64,000 nucleotides of DNA from Coenobita brevimanus (GCA_032717465.1 CM064697.1:2262501-2326500), one strand, 5' to 3'. Shown: positions 21,932 through 34,044, counted from the stretch's first letter. Notes: generated by a model from the sequence alone, not told the origin. Program-made: numbers and translations.

Positions 21932-22196
21932 TAGAGGTTTTAGCATGCGAGTGTGTGTACATGTGTGTGTACGTGTACTTACCGCCATAGAAGTCGTGTG
22001 GGGTAAAATTAATGCCCAGGGTATAAATCGGCCGTGTCCGCGCAGAGCAGGACCTGTCAGATCAGCGTAAGAGATAGTGGCTTTTTACACCAGCCGCTCA
22101 TTACTTTGTGCGTCGCCCTCAGGGGTTCCAGGCAGGCGGGGAGAGGGCGTGGGACCCTCTTCTTCTCCGTCATGTTCATCATGCTTCACCCGTGTC

Positions 22197-22495
22197 TGTC
22201 TGCCTGTCTTTCGTACAGGCACTGATTCTACTAACACCCGACAACCTGCAATAAGACCTCAGGTTGATGTCAGATGCTGGTATAAATTTCCCTTTACTAA
22301 TTTTGTGACTTCAGTACTTAGAATGTAATTACGAGAGAAATGCTGACTATTTTCACATTTGTCCGTCAGTCTTTCCTACACGCAGTGATACTAATAATAC
22401 TCGGCAGTCTGTAATAAGAACTCAGGCTGATGTCAGATGCTAACTTCAGTTCCCCGTAACTGAATTTAATTAATCTTACGAATCGGTCAGTACCG
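22197..22495. repeat. Tandem duplication, about 164 bp x 2
   Basis: Copy 1 (from 22197) and copy 2 (from 22361) both contain GTCTTTC, ACTGATTCTACTAA or GTGATACTAATAA, GCAATAAGACCTCAGG or GTAATAAGAACTCAGG, and TGATGTCAGATGCT, at a constant offset of 164 bp. Confidence 0.8.
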
Positions 22496-24020
22496 TCTCC
22501 AAAATATAATAACTAAACATATAAATTGTGGTATACTTCGCTTACTTCACATACTGTACCTACCCCTGGGGCCTTCCACGACTTTGCAAAACCCGTGTTT
22601 GGGTTATATTGTGGGACGAGCTGGTGTGGGTTGGGTAGTCGATGTAGCCTCCCAAGTTTAGGGCAGTGACTTTTTGGAGTGGGCAGAACTGGATGGATAT
22701 GTAAAACTTGTAAAATGTCAATATTTGTATTATTAGCGGAAACATATGATCGTTTGAATCATCTGTAGGTAATTAAGAGATAATTCGAAATATGTATCCT
22801 GAGCATATAGCGGCACCTCTGGATTTACTGGGTTTTGAAAGGATCACTGAACGGAATGCATGTTCATCTGGTAGGCTTGGTGTTACAGAATCCCTTGTAC
22901 TATATTGTATCATACCACAAGGGTATTCTTTTGTTTTTTTCTGAGGATACCAATGTGCACATTGGTTCGAATTCGTAGAAGTAACCAGATGTTTTTCGAT
23001 CACGTATATTTTCAGGGACGTAGGCCGGTCATCCGACCTCAACAGTACTGGATTAGGGTAGCCTACCTTGGGGCCCCTGCTTTTTGCAACAGATAATACA
23101 AAATTAGTTGTTTTATATCCGCAACAAGGAATGGCATCCGAGCCTCTTGTTCTTGATTTTGTTCCAGACATGTACTATTTAACTGAGTTGTTCATGATAT
23201 AAACCCTGTCCTTCGCAGAGCAGATATTTAATTTACTTTCTGATGGTAACCAAATATTTTTCGAACTCAGTTATTAAAAAGGTTGTCAGATAGTACCTTT
23301 TGCGATGAGTGCGGCGTTGCGTACCGCTGTCATGGATTATCTTTTAAATCGTTGTTTATCGACTGATAAAAGAGGATAATCATTACCTCTTCAGCTACAG
23401 ATCACTTGGCAGATACGTTCGTTTCGTAAATGGTACATTCTACTTACAGTACGAGTGCTTTACCTAAAAGTATCTCGTTAGATTCACGCAACACTTAAGA
23501 TATCTTCCATGCGTCAGTTCTTCATGTTATTTATTTATCCTTCACTGTACTTGGTAGTAAATCCACCCCCAACCTGAGACATTACATTCACTATATTAGA
23601 CCTACAGTACTAGTTTATGAAGTGAGATCCTTCACACAAACTGGTGTTATTTTACATACGAGTACTGTAGGCTACTTGTTATATTTACAAAAAACTGTTG
23701 TGACTGTGTATATGCCTGATCTGATAATAGAGAAATGATTGCGTTTTCTGGAAAAGCTATGGTACTTATCTGTTTATCTGTTTGAAAATCGTTTGTAATC
23801 GTAAAGGCAACGTGTATTATGAATATCTGTAAGCCATTTCGGTAATTTTCGAGAAAATAACTGAACCTTGTTAATTACTGAGCTCTATAGATCAGTGATT
23901 TGGTACCGATTTGAAAGCTGATTAACACTCTGGCTTTTATGCTGAGTCTCACCTAAATCAAATCGTCTGACGTGACCTTGAATAAAATAAAACACGATCA
24001 AGAGCTGGTTAAGAATAAGT
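22496..24020. other. Stretch with little recognisable
   Basis: About 1.5 kb AT-rich. A 132-codon minus-strand frame (22773-23171) has no recognisable domain. A decayed TTAA repeat piece (ATCAAATCGTCTGACGTGAC) lies at about 23957-23976. Confidence 0.4.
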
Positions 24021-24533
24021 TCCATGGAAAACGTGTTCTAAAACGTTGTAATAAATGACAACTGCGAAATATTATTAAAAGATTGGTTACCACCTTTTAT
24101 GCGGCGACTGCATATACTGACACATCACAACAGTGGAAGAAATTTTCGTTGTGATACACTGTTGTGCAATCACTGTTCTATAACCTCTCTCATCATAGCT
24201 TTAATCCCTCAGTGTTTTGAGCTAAGAGACACGACATAACTCAGTTGCGTCCGGGTTTATATCCTGCTCTCGCGGTCAGTCACAGTGGTCCCTAAACTGC
24301 GCTTCTGTCTTCCCCTCTATTATTAAAAGAGCATAAGTCAAAAGTAGGAAGTTGTGCACCGGTGGGTCGGATAAGAGGGTGATAATGCCCATGTGAACGG
24401 TCAACGGAGCGAAGTAATCATCACACGCCTGTTGTCTTGATTGTCAGTCCTACCTCGGGCTTGTCAGCAGAATGATTTTTTAACCCACGCACTGGATGGT
24501 GTAGCAGAGTATTGTTTTGGTCGGCGCGCGTGC

Positions 24534-24608
24534 ACGTGTGTGTGTGTGTGTGGGTGTGTGGGTGTGTGTGTGTGGGTGTGATATTTACAATATTTTGGAT
24601 GCGTATAC

Positions 24609-24691
<83 letters not shown>

Positions 24692-24716
24692 TCAGAGAGA
24701 GAGAGAGAGAGAGAGA
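24534..24716. repeat. Inverted microsatellite pair (GT)...(CA) with (GA)
   Basis: A GT-rich run with GGGTG interruptions (24534-24580), a spacer of about 30 bp, a pure CA run (24612-24690) and a GA run (24694-24716). The GT and CA arms are complementary and could form a long hairpin. Confidence 0.95.
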
Positions 24717-25507
<791 letters not shown>

Positions 25508-25605
25508 CTAGTGCTATAGATGGAGATGTCGGAGAACTCTCATCTCTACATGAGATGATCTCTCTGTTTTTATTTTGACCTCAGGCTTTGGCCGACTCAC
25601 TCCAT

Positions 25606-25702
25606 TAATAATAATAATAGTAATAATAATAATAATAATAATGATAATAATAATGATAATTATAATAATGATAATAGTAATAATAATAATAATAATAATA
25701 AC
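25606..25702. repeat. (AAT)n microsatellite with GAT variants
   Basis: AAT triplets with scattered AGT and GAT units over about 97 bp. Confidence 0.95.
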
Positions 25703-26005
25703 CATATATAATTTTTTTTCTGGCTCGACTTACAAGATTCAGCACTTTGCAGCAGCTTATTACTAGACTTCTCAGAGCGGCAGTCGACTTTACAAGTCCT
25801 CCGTCATTGAGTCACACCCAGGATTGCGTAATTTCGTCCCTCCCAAGATCCGACTTGCTTAAAGAAAAAATAGATAAACAACAGGTGCCTCCTCCGCCGG
25901 TGACACATCCTGGGGGATCATTTGTCTCGTAGTCTAATTTGCCGAGATGATGAAGAGCCCGTAATATCCATCTGATGACCAAGCGTTTTTCACACTTAGG
26001 AGCCG

Positions 26006-26007
<2 letters not shown>

Positions 26008-26059
<52 letters not shown>
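26008..26059. repeat. (GT)n microsatellite
   Basis: Pure GT run of about 52 bp. Confidence 0.97.
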
Positions 26060-26062
<3 letters not shown>

Positions 26063-26128
26063 AGTAAAGGTAGCAAATTGTGTTTTAAAATACGATGAAC
26101 GGTTGTTGAGTGCAGTACCGAAGCTACT

Positions 26129-26284
26129 CTTTTAACTTCAACTTGTCTTAGATTATCGTCCTTTCGTACCTTATTTCACGTAGCTCTGTGGCAGAAAACA
26201 GTAATGTTACGGCTCAACATCCTTTCCATAACACTTCTTCGGGACTAGCATAATATTCTAGTGTTAATCTACTATTACAACTCA
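26129..26284 (+). repeat. Dispersed repeat R5, copy 1
   Basis: CTTTTAACTTCAACTTGTCT, TATCGTCCTTTCGTACC, TTTCACGTAGCTCTGTGGC, GACTAGCATAATATTCT and ATTACAACTCA match, in order and spacing, the segment at 52441-52595 on the same strand. Lengths are 156 and 155 bp. No coding capacity or terminal structure is visible. Confidence 0.75.
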
Positions 26285-26555
26285 TCACTGAACGTGGAGA
26301 GGCTAGAGTATATTGGGTATGCAGCTTGGCATCGGCGGGGCCATGTGACTGTATGTAAACATGGGCCTATTACTTGTGCGGCAGCATGTGTGTCATAACC
26401 AGTAGGCTACACCTGACTATAAAAAAGGTAACTGCTTGCTGAAGGCGTGCATGTTTCCAGCACACTTTTCATGTGTGATTCATAGTGTCCACCTTGATTC
26501 AAATTACGCTACGCCAGTTGTCGACACTGGAGGTGACACCCCACGCGCATTGTGT

Positions 26556-27065
26556 GCCAGTCCTTACTGTCAGGCGAGGCAGGGGAGGTGCCGGGGAGAC
26601 AGGAGAGCCAGGCTTGGATGAGCGAAGGTGCCCAAGCCGCATTCCACCCCTGACTCAGCCACCACTCTTGTCCCGCTAGTGCTGTTGACTCCGGGTTCCG
26701 GCTAGCCAGTCAGTTCGCCGCTGCTGCTGCCCTCCAGTCGCATCATCTCCACCCACAGGTTGGGTTTGGCTTCCGGGCCCATGTCATCCCCGTGCAAAGA
26801 ACTGGGGATTGCAGAGGGTGGGTGGCGGTCACGCATCGGTCAGGGCAAGAAGTGCGACCCGCAGCTTCGGTCGGGCCCCTGGCAGTCCACCCCTGGCCCG
26901 CGGCGGCATCTGCGGTAACTACTCCAAACCTGGGGAAAAACTACGCGCAAAACACATGCCTCCACCACCACAAGCCCAGCCCCCTCACTGTTGTTGCTGG
27001 GTCTGTAGCCGCTGTTTTTAGCCACACTGTAGAGCTGGTCTGGCCGGTGCTGTTGCTGCCTTGCC
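26556..27065. other. GC-rich interval, no gene recognised
   Basis: CpG- and GC-rich compared with its surroundings (TGGCCCGCGGCGGCATCTGC; TTCCGGGCCCATG). A 92-codon plus-strand frame at 26792-27070 and overlapping frames have no recognisable domain. It could hide an untranslated first exon or promoter, but nothing in the sequence proves that. Confidence 0.35.
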
Positions 27066-27446
27066 TATGATTTTACTTATGCCATTTTCTTACTGAAGTT
27101 GAAGCTATTGCCTGTGTAAATGTTGATTATGCCTCTGTCGCACTTTTGGCTGATAAAGAGACTGTTGATACAACTCCTCTTGCTGTTAAACTAAAGAATT
27201 TTCTATTATTATATTGTTGCTACCACTGCTTTCAAGATTTGACCATACTGGTTTTATTGTTAATGTACTTGATACATAATGATACTAATATTTAGAATAT
27301 AATGTTCTGGTTGAAAATAATGCTGTGGCTTCCGAGAAATCTGATAGTAAGCTACATAATATTACTACTGCTTCAAGTAGTTATATTTCCGAGAAGAAAA
27401 ATTTGTTTCTCTCTGTCTCTACTTTGCTCCCAGTGCTGTTGTTGGT

Positions 27447-27632
27447 GGTCTGGCCGAGTGTGGTGGTTAAGGTCTCACGCCGTTATTTTTCGGCCGATTG
27501 GTCTGGTGATGCCCATGCATGTACTTGGACCTAGGATCTCGAGACGACTTTTCAAATGTCGATTAGGGTCTATACAAGTATTTTATTGCCCCAAAATGTA
27601 AGAAAAATAAATAAATAAAAATTAAAAAAGCA
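27447..27632 (+). mobile_element. Possible tRNA-derived SINE
   Basis: TGGCCGAGTG followed by TGGTGGTTAAGG at 27451-27472 resembles a box A of the Leu/Ser tRNA type with a small insertion. The body ends in an AAATAAATAAATAAAAATT tail at about 27606-27625. Box B is not convincing. Confidence 0.4.
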
Positions 27633-27935
27633 TAAAAGGAGGGGGGACAGCTATACACCAAACCAAACCCTCCAACACAGGCATGTGTTTGGTTTGAATT
27701 AGAATGCGGTTATTGTGCTGGACGAGAATGATTCAAACGGGCCCTCTTGCCAGTTTATTTGTGATTCGTTCGTTCCTACTGAGTTACACAAAGAAGCACA
27801 TGTATATATATACATTTAACAAGCAACATTCGGGAAATGTCCGCATTTGTTCGCAAATGTAGCCTTTACTGAACAGCATAGGTGTTGACGGCCAGATGCA
27901 CCTGAGGCTGGTACAAAAAAATTACGATATTTTCG

Positions 27936-28265
27936 GTATTTATACTGATATTGTTGTTGCTGAAGTTAAATAATACTTCAGATGTTATTTCCGATGTAAA
28001 GGAATATTGCTTTCACTGCTCGTGGTATCAAGCGTTATTGTTCATAGTATTAGGTATTGTTGCTGTTACTTCAGGTATTATAAAGGTGTTGTAGCTGCTG
28101 CTGGTATTAGTAATTATGTCGTTGTTACTCTTGGTAGTAAAAGGGTATTTCTGTCGTTGTTGGTATTCCAAGTATAAGGTAATATTGTTGTTGTTGCTGC
28201 TTCTCAGGTTAAGTGTTGTTTTAGTTGCTAAGTTTGGTATTAGGTATTGTTGTAGTCGCTATTTC
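27936..28265. repeat. Degenerate GTT/GCT-rich array
   Basis: TTGTTGTTGCTG, GGTATTAGGTATTGTTG and TGTAGCTGCTGCTGGTATT words recur irregularly. It looks like an old trinucleotide-derived minisatellite just upstream of the ATT run. Confidence 0.55.
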
Positions 28266-28399
28266 TAGTGTAATCCCCTTCATTCTGCGTACATATTTCT
28301 CCTCCTTAAGCTGAATAACATTATCTCTCAGTGGTTAGAAAGAAAAATGCTCTTGGACCGAAGGGGCTGAGACGAAATTGTTGTTGATTCTGGTACCAA

Positions 28400-28400
28400 A

Positions 28401-28442
<42 letters not shown>

Positions 28443-28451
28443 TGTATTATT

Positions 28452-28482
<31 letters not shown>

Positions 28483-28537
28483 TTAGTAGTAGTATCATTA
28501 TCATTGTTTGTACTATTATTATTATTATTATTATTAT
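28400..28537. repeat. (ATT)n microsatellite
   Basis: ATT triplets over about 138 bp with GTA and GTT interruptions. Confidence 0.95.
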
Positions 28538-29095
28538 TGGCAGTGGTAGAAATAAAGATGATGATGTTGGTACTGGTATGCAAGATGATATTGTTGGTGT
28601 GGTGTGGTGTGTGGTGTGTGGAGTGGCTGGGCGTGGAGGGCGCGGGCACCTGTCCTGCTGGTGTGATAAAAGACATCTCCCCAGGACGCCCCTCGCCAGA
28701 ATACCAAGCAGCTCCGGCCAGGTAAATGCAAAGGTGTGTAAGTTGTCATGTCCAGCGCGCGTGTAAAGTCGGTATATTTAGCCGGCCATATTAAGCCACA
28801 GTCACTAATATACGCTGAGTTATGGGTGAGTAAAGTATCCGGGAATATTCACCGCGTACTTGGAGGAAAAAAGTCTTCACATATTGTTCTGTACTACGGA
28901 GACAAGTATGGCGATTTAGTGGGAAGGGAGAGATGGGGGTTTTTGCGGGAAGGATGTGCGACAGCAGGGGGTAGGGGCAGCTTGACCCTCTACCCCTTCC
29001 CCAGTACCCCTTCCTGCAGTATGTGCATGGCTCCTCTGTCAGTCATGAAGCTACCCTAACCCTGCCCGTTTCATCTTTCTTCTTTCCTGCCTTTT
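28538..29095. other. Stretch with no recognised feature
   Basis: Starts with a GGTGTGGTGTGTGG patch (28595-28625) and is moderately GC-rich to 28730. No gene is recognised. Confidence 0.4.
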
Positions 29096-30690
29096 TTACT
29101 TCCTTCCTTCCTTCCTTCCTTCTTTCCTTCCTTCCTTCCTTCTGTACCTTACTTCCTTCCTTCCTTCCTTCCATCTGTACCTTCCTTCCTTCCTTCCTTT
29201 CCTTCTTCCTTCCTCCTTCCTTCCTTCCTTCCTTCCCATGCGCCTCCAATTCCTTCTTTGATTCGTCGCCTGCATCACCTCCTCATTCTTTTCTTCTTTT
29301 CGTGTTTCATCCTTCTCTTTACCTCCTTTACCTACTTCAGTCTTCTTCCTTTCTTCTCCCAATTTAGCATCCTTCTTCTTTCTTTTTTCTTCCCCTGCTT
29401 TTTCCTCCTTCCTTCTTTCTACCTTTGCCTTTTCCTCCGTCTTGCCTGTTTCTTTCCCTGGTTCGTCCTCTTAGTTTCCCTCTTCCCTTACCTTTTCCCT
29501 TTCCTTGCATCGTTCTTCCCTTCATCATCTCCCTCCTTGTTTTCTTCATTCCCTACCTGGTCACTTTCCTTCCCTCTTCCCCTTCATCTTGCTTCTTTCT
29601 TCATCTGCATCATTCCCGTTTGCTTTCTTCCCCCTGCATCAACATCTTTTCTTTATTCTTTCCTTGCTCCGCCCTCCTTGCTTTATTCTTCCCCTGTTTT
29701 TCTATGCATCCTTTTTATACTTCATTTTCTTTGCTTTCTTCTTCCCTTGCTATCATGCTACATATCTCTTGCGTCCTTCTTTTCCTGTTTCACCCCCCTC
29801 CCTTGCTTCCCTCCTTCCTCCTCCTCCTCCTCCTCCTCCTCTCTCATATTCTTGCCTGCACCCCTCTTCGTTCTTCATGCTTTCTCGTTCGTTTGGTTCA
29901 TCTTCCTTGCCTTTTTCCACTGTCATGCCTTCCCTGCCTCCTCTTCTTACTTCCCCCTTCCTTTGCCTTCCCCTCCTTTCTCCTCCTCCTCTCCTCCTAC
30001 CTCCCCCTTGTTATTTCCTCCCTCCACCTTCTCCTGTCCCCTCTTGTTCCTGCAACCACCTTCTTTGTCTTTCCTTCGCTTTCCTCTTCCCTCTTACTTT
30101 CTTCTGTAAGTTATCCTTCATTGCCTTCTCTTGCAGTCACCATTATTGTATATTCTTCCCCTGTCACATCCTTTCTGCTCCCTTCCTTCTGCTTCCTTTT
30201 CCCTGCCTCACACTCCCTCCTTCCCGTACCCTGCCTCCCCCTGCTTCTCCCTCGCTCCTCCCCCTGCTTCCCCCTCCCTGTGCTTCCCCCTCCCTGTGCT
30301 TCCCCCTCCCTGTTCCCCCTGATTCCCTCCTTCTGCATTCCCCTTCCTCCATCCCTGCCTGCCTTCCCTTGCCTCGCCTCCCTCTTTCCCATCCTTCCCC
30401 CTTTCTGGTTTCCCGTACCTTCTCCTTCCCTTCCACCACCCTCCTGCTTTATCTCACCTCTTCCATCCCCTTCCTCTCCATACTTCCCCTGCCTCCTCCT
30501 ACCCTGTCTCCCTCTGTCTCCCGCTACCCTGTCTCCCCTTGCATTCTCTCTCATGCCACACTTCGCATCCCACCCTACCTCCTGCCTCGCCTCTTTGCCA
30601 CATCCCTGCCACACCATCTTTCACCTCACCTTCGTGCCTTTCGTAACCTTCCCTCACAACTTTCTCTTTCCAAAAATACTCAGCTTTTGG
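29096..30690. repeat. 1.6-kb polypyrimidine tract with (CCTT)n start
   Basis: CCTT tetranucleotides (29096-29250) lead into about 1.4 kb that is overwhelmingly C and T, with a C-richer minisatellite-like part at 30225-30320 (TGCTTCCCCCTCCC units). Three overlapping plus-strand frames of 283, 408 and 436 codons are open together. They consist of Ser, Pro, Leu and Phe, which is what a purine-poor sequence gives because every stop codon needs purines. Confidence 0.95.
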
Positions 30691-30829
30691 ATTTTTTTTT
30701 CAGCCTGTTTAGATGCATTAAAGTTCATTGAATGAACATAGAACGTGCAAATAAAGTACAGGGATGTAACTGGAATCCGTCAGAAATAAAGGAAAAAGAC
30801 AAGAAAAAGAGAGGAAAAAGACTTGGAAT

Positions 30830-31057
30830 GAACTCCTTCAATATGATGGCGTCTTTCTTCTTAATCGGACATCCAGAAGACGATTTTGCTAAACATCAGG
30901 TGGATCTCTGTTAGGGAAGGGGTCACTGAAGGCTATATCTAACATTAATGGCTATATCTAACCCCTCCAGTTTGAAAAGTCGTCCCTAAGGTAAATAAAA
31001 TCGTCTGGAGGTATGAAGACCAAATCATATAAGACAACAATCGCAGTGATGAAATTA
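30830..31057. repeat. TTAA palindromic repeat, full-length copy
   Basis: Left end AACTCCTTCAATATGATGGC, core AGACGATTTTGCTAAACATC at about 30878-30897, and middle GGGGTCACTGAAGGCTATAT. A tandem GGCTATATCTAAC (at about 30931 and 30949) is followed by CCCCTCCAGTTTGAAAAGTC and the mirrored core AAATAAAATCGTCTGGAGGT (about 30993-31012). The end is ATCGCAGTGATGAAATTA. Length is 228 bp. It abuts the next copy. Confidence 0.75.
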
Positions 31058-31378
31058 TTTACCCTTTCAGTCCTGGGTCGCGTTTTTTCGTTTTAAATAT
31101 CTTGCTGACAGCAGGCGATTTTAGCCAATTACACAACTTTCTTTGATACTGAAGGTGTTTATTGATGCTGTGTCTTGCTCCTTCAGTTTCGGAATACTGT
31201 CATAAGCAAAACAAAAACAGTGGAAGTGAACAAGAGCGCAATGAAAAGGACCTTACCCTGATTCAAGGGCTTAAGAGTGAATCCGCTTGCCCGCCTCTGA
31301 GTTCGCAAAGAGTCTGTCCTAGCTAAATAAAGCAAGAATAAAGCACAAAAGACGCCATCCCAGTAAAGGAATTAAAGG
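31058..31378. repeat. TTAA palindromic repeat, adjacent degraded copies
   Basis: Starts TTACCCTTTCAGTCCTGGGT. CAGGCGATTTTAGCCAATTA lies at about 31118-31137, and a later half has GAGTCTGTCCTAGCTAAATA and AAAGACGCCATCCCAGTAAA. It ends in GGAATTAAAGG at 31378. At about 320 bp it is longer than one unit and probably merges two copies. Confidence 0.6.
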
Positions 31379-31535
31379 TGAAGCCATAATACTGCCACTC
31401 TATCTCACTATTAACAATTCTAGGAGTCTAGCATAAGGTAAATGAAATTGGTGGATGACAGTTGGACTAAGACACAAAAAACGTCAGCGAGGTGAATAGA
31501 TTAAAGGTGGTCCCCGCGTGAGTGCAGAAGTGACT

Positions 31536-31542
31536 GTAAAAA

Positions 31543-31576
<34 letters not shown>

Positions 31577-31950
31577 CGGAGTGAGTGTGCGGTGAAAAGT
31601 GCATAAAAGAAGTGAATGTGTTAAAATCGAAGCGAGTGAGTGAGTGAATGAGCAAAAATCGGAGTGAATGAGTGAGTGAGTGAGTGTGTGTGAAAATCGG
31701 AGTGAGTGAGTGAATGAGTAAAAATCGGAGTGAGTGTGTGTAAAAATCGGAGTGAGTGAGTGAGTGTGTGTAAAAATCGGAGTGAGTGAGTGAGTGTAAA
31801 AATCGGAGTGAGTGAGTGAGTGTGAAAATCGGAGTGAGTGAGTGAATGAGTAAAAATCGGAGTGAGTGAGTGTAAAAATCGGAGTGAGTGAGTGAGTGTG
31901 TAAAAATCGGAGTGAGTGAGTAAGTGTGTGTAAAAATCGGAGTGAGTGAG
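31536..31950. repeat. GTGA-based minisatellite, about 12 units
   Basis: A GT run (31541-31570) leads into units made of AAAATCGG followed by AGTGAGTGAGTGAGTGTG. AAAATCG occurs about 12 times between 31623 and 31940, spaced 13-38 bp. The tetranucleotide GTGA is nested inside the longer unit and its copy number varies between units. The 374-codon minus-strand frame covering it is an artefact. Confidence 0.9.
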
Positions 31951-31979
31951 AGGGTTTGTGTGGTGTGGAGAGGCGGGGG

Positions 31980-33120
31980 TGGACTGAATGAAGCGGAGAA
32001 TTAAGATGACTTATGGGACAGCTGTCGGGGGAGGCCTGGACGTGACGCGGGGAAAGGGGAGGAGAATGGACGAGAGGAGTGGAGGAAATGGAGGGGAAGA
32101 AGGGAAGAGGAAGAAGGTGGAGGTAAAGGAAAGGTTTGTGGGAAATAGAGAGAGAGAAAACAAGAAAGGAGTGAAGGTGATGAAGAGAAAGAAAGGAGGA
32201 AAGGGAAAGAATTGGAGGTGGAGGTAAAGGAATGGAGTGGAGGGCATGGAGAGAAAGAATGGAGAAGAGCGAAGGAGGAATTAGTAAACGTAAAGGAAAA
32301 AGTGGAGGGGATGGAAAGAAGGGACGAGAGTTAAGGAGGTGCAGGTAGAGGTAAGGGAAGGAGTGGAGGAACTGGAGAGAAAGAAGGGAGGAGGGGGAAA
32401 GAAGTGGAGGTAAAAGTAAAGGGAAAAAGCGGAGGAGATGGAAACATAAAAGGGTTGGGAGGGAAAGATGTTGACGCCAGATGAGTGGAATGAGGGATAT
32501 GGAAGGCAATCCAAGAGAAGAAAAGAAATCTGAAGTAAAGGAAGGGAGTGGAGGAGACTGAAGGAAATGTAGTAAAGGGAAGGAGACAGGGGAGATTAGG
32601 AATAACACTTAAAAAGTGTGAAGTAAAATGAAACAACTGAATGAGAGATAAGAGAGAGGGAAGAAATGGGGGAAGCGGATGATTTGGGGGGAGAAGGAGG
32701 GAAGGAAATGAAAGAAGAACGAAACTAGAGAGGAAAACCATAAGGAGCAGAGAATGGAAGTGAAGCAAAAAGGTTTAAAAATAGGTTTAAAGGAGGAACG
32801 TGGAGGAGAAGAATGAATCAAATGAAGAGGAAGGAAGTGAAGGAGGAAGGGAGGTAAAGGAGGATATGATTTTGGAACAATTTTGTGAACAATGAAAAAT
32901 AATGGGAAGGAAGCGGCGGATAAGAAAGTAATGAGAGAGCTGGATGAACAGTTTGGAGAGACGTGGAAGAAGAATGGTGTATGAACAGTCTGAACAGGAG
33001 TGGAAAAAGAATGATGTGGCAAAAAGTCTGGAGTGAGAAGGAAATGGAGCTATATAAATGAAATGCGGAAGAAGGGGAAAATAAGCCGAAGTGAAACAAA
33101 CAGGAAGCGCAGGATGAAAA
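31980..33120. repeat. 1.1-kb purine tract
   Basis: G/A-rich plus strand with recurring GGAGGTAAAGG and GGAATGGAGTGGAGG words. It lies 1.3 kb downstream of the polypyrimidine tract and has complementary composition. Confidence 0.9.
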
Positions 33121-33565
33121 TTGGGCGACGTATTTTTTTATATGCAAAGTGGGTAAATAAATAAATACAAAATGATTAAAACGTATTTAACAATAAAATG
33201 TGGTAAGATATAGAGAAATCGCTATTACGGTGGATGCAGAAAACTTTTATAAACACATTTTAGAGAAGCTAAGGATAAAATCTCGGTGAAAATGAGAGAA
33301 ATTATTGTGTTGTTGTGATAGTATTAGCAAAATACCGATACAACCATGAGCAAAAGTTCGTCCACACATCTCTGCCGGGTGTGGCAATGGGAGGTGTTAC
33401 ATGGACTGCTTTTATGTGATAACAATATGAAGCCACAACAAAGAAGCATGAGTAATTAGGATACTCTGTCGTTTGAGGAGAAAATTGAAAAACATGAACA
33501 ACCTTCAGGACACAATGCTGGCAGAGGATAGCTGGTGAACGTTTACTCATGGCTGTGCAAGGTGA
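33121..33565. other. Stretch with no recognised feature
   Basis: AT-rich; an 82-codon minus-strand frame (33302-33550) has no recognisable domain. Confidence 0.4.
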
Positions 33566-33783
33566 TTAAGCCCTTTAAGTACGAGGAAGTCTTTGCACGT
33601 TATTCTTACAACCTCTTGGCTTTTTAAAATTCGGTTTTGGAAGGACTCAGGGCTGGAGGGCTTAGATATAGCCTTCACTAATCCCCTGAGTACGAGAGGT
33701 CTTTCGTAAGTTGATGCAAATTATGTGGGGATGGCATGAACTATATCGACTATAACAAGACGTCATCCTAGTGAAAGAGTTAA
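33566..33783. repeat. TTAA palindromic repeat, full-length copy with TTAA ends
   Basis: Left end TTAAGCCCTTTAAGTACGAG. The right end reads CGTCATCCTAGTGAAAGAGT and closes in TTAA; its reverse complement resembles the left end. The middle carries GGGCTTAGATATAGCCTTCA and TAATCCCCTGAGTACGAGAG. Length is 218 bp. Confidence 0.75.
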
Positions 33784-34044
33784 AGTGGAATTAGCAGAGG
33801 CATTGTATCGAAGCGGAGTAGATGAGAGAAGGCAGTAAGAAAGACCGTAAATGCAGTAGAAGAATAAAATGGAGGATTACGTGAGGGACGAAGATTGGAG
33901 TGGCGTGAGGGGTTGGTGATGAATCATGACAGAGGCTTGGAGGTGTTTTTGTCGCGTCCACCTGGAATGAACTCCGCGATCAGGTGTATAGCGTTAAATG
34001 TAAAGCCAGCAAATTAATATAGCTGAAGTTGTTGAAGCAGAAAT

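Noticed and set aside
22021..22060. TATAAATC as a possible core promoter
   Set aside because: No clear initiator or downstream gene; a TATA-like word alone is not evidence in AT-rich DNA.
22773..23171. A 132-codon minus-strand frame of normal complexity
   Set aside because: No recognisable domain and no support from neighbouring exons or splice sites.
29425..30735. A 436-codon open frame, with 408- and 283-codon frames overlapping it in other registers
   Set aside because: The region is a polypyrimidine tract. Stop codons need purines, so all three frames are open and the products are Ser/Pro/Leu/Phe strings with no domain.
31484..32608. A 374-codon minus-strand open frame
   Set aside because: It covers a GTGA minisatellite and a purine tract; the product is a Leu/Ser/Pro/His repeat.
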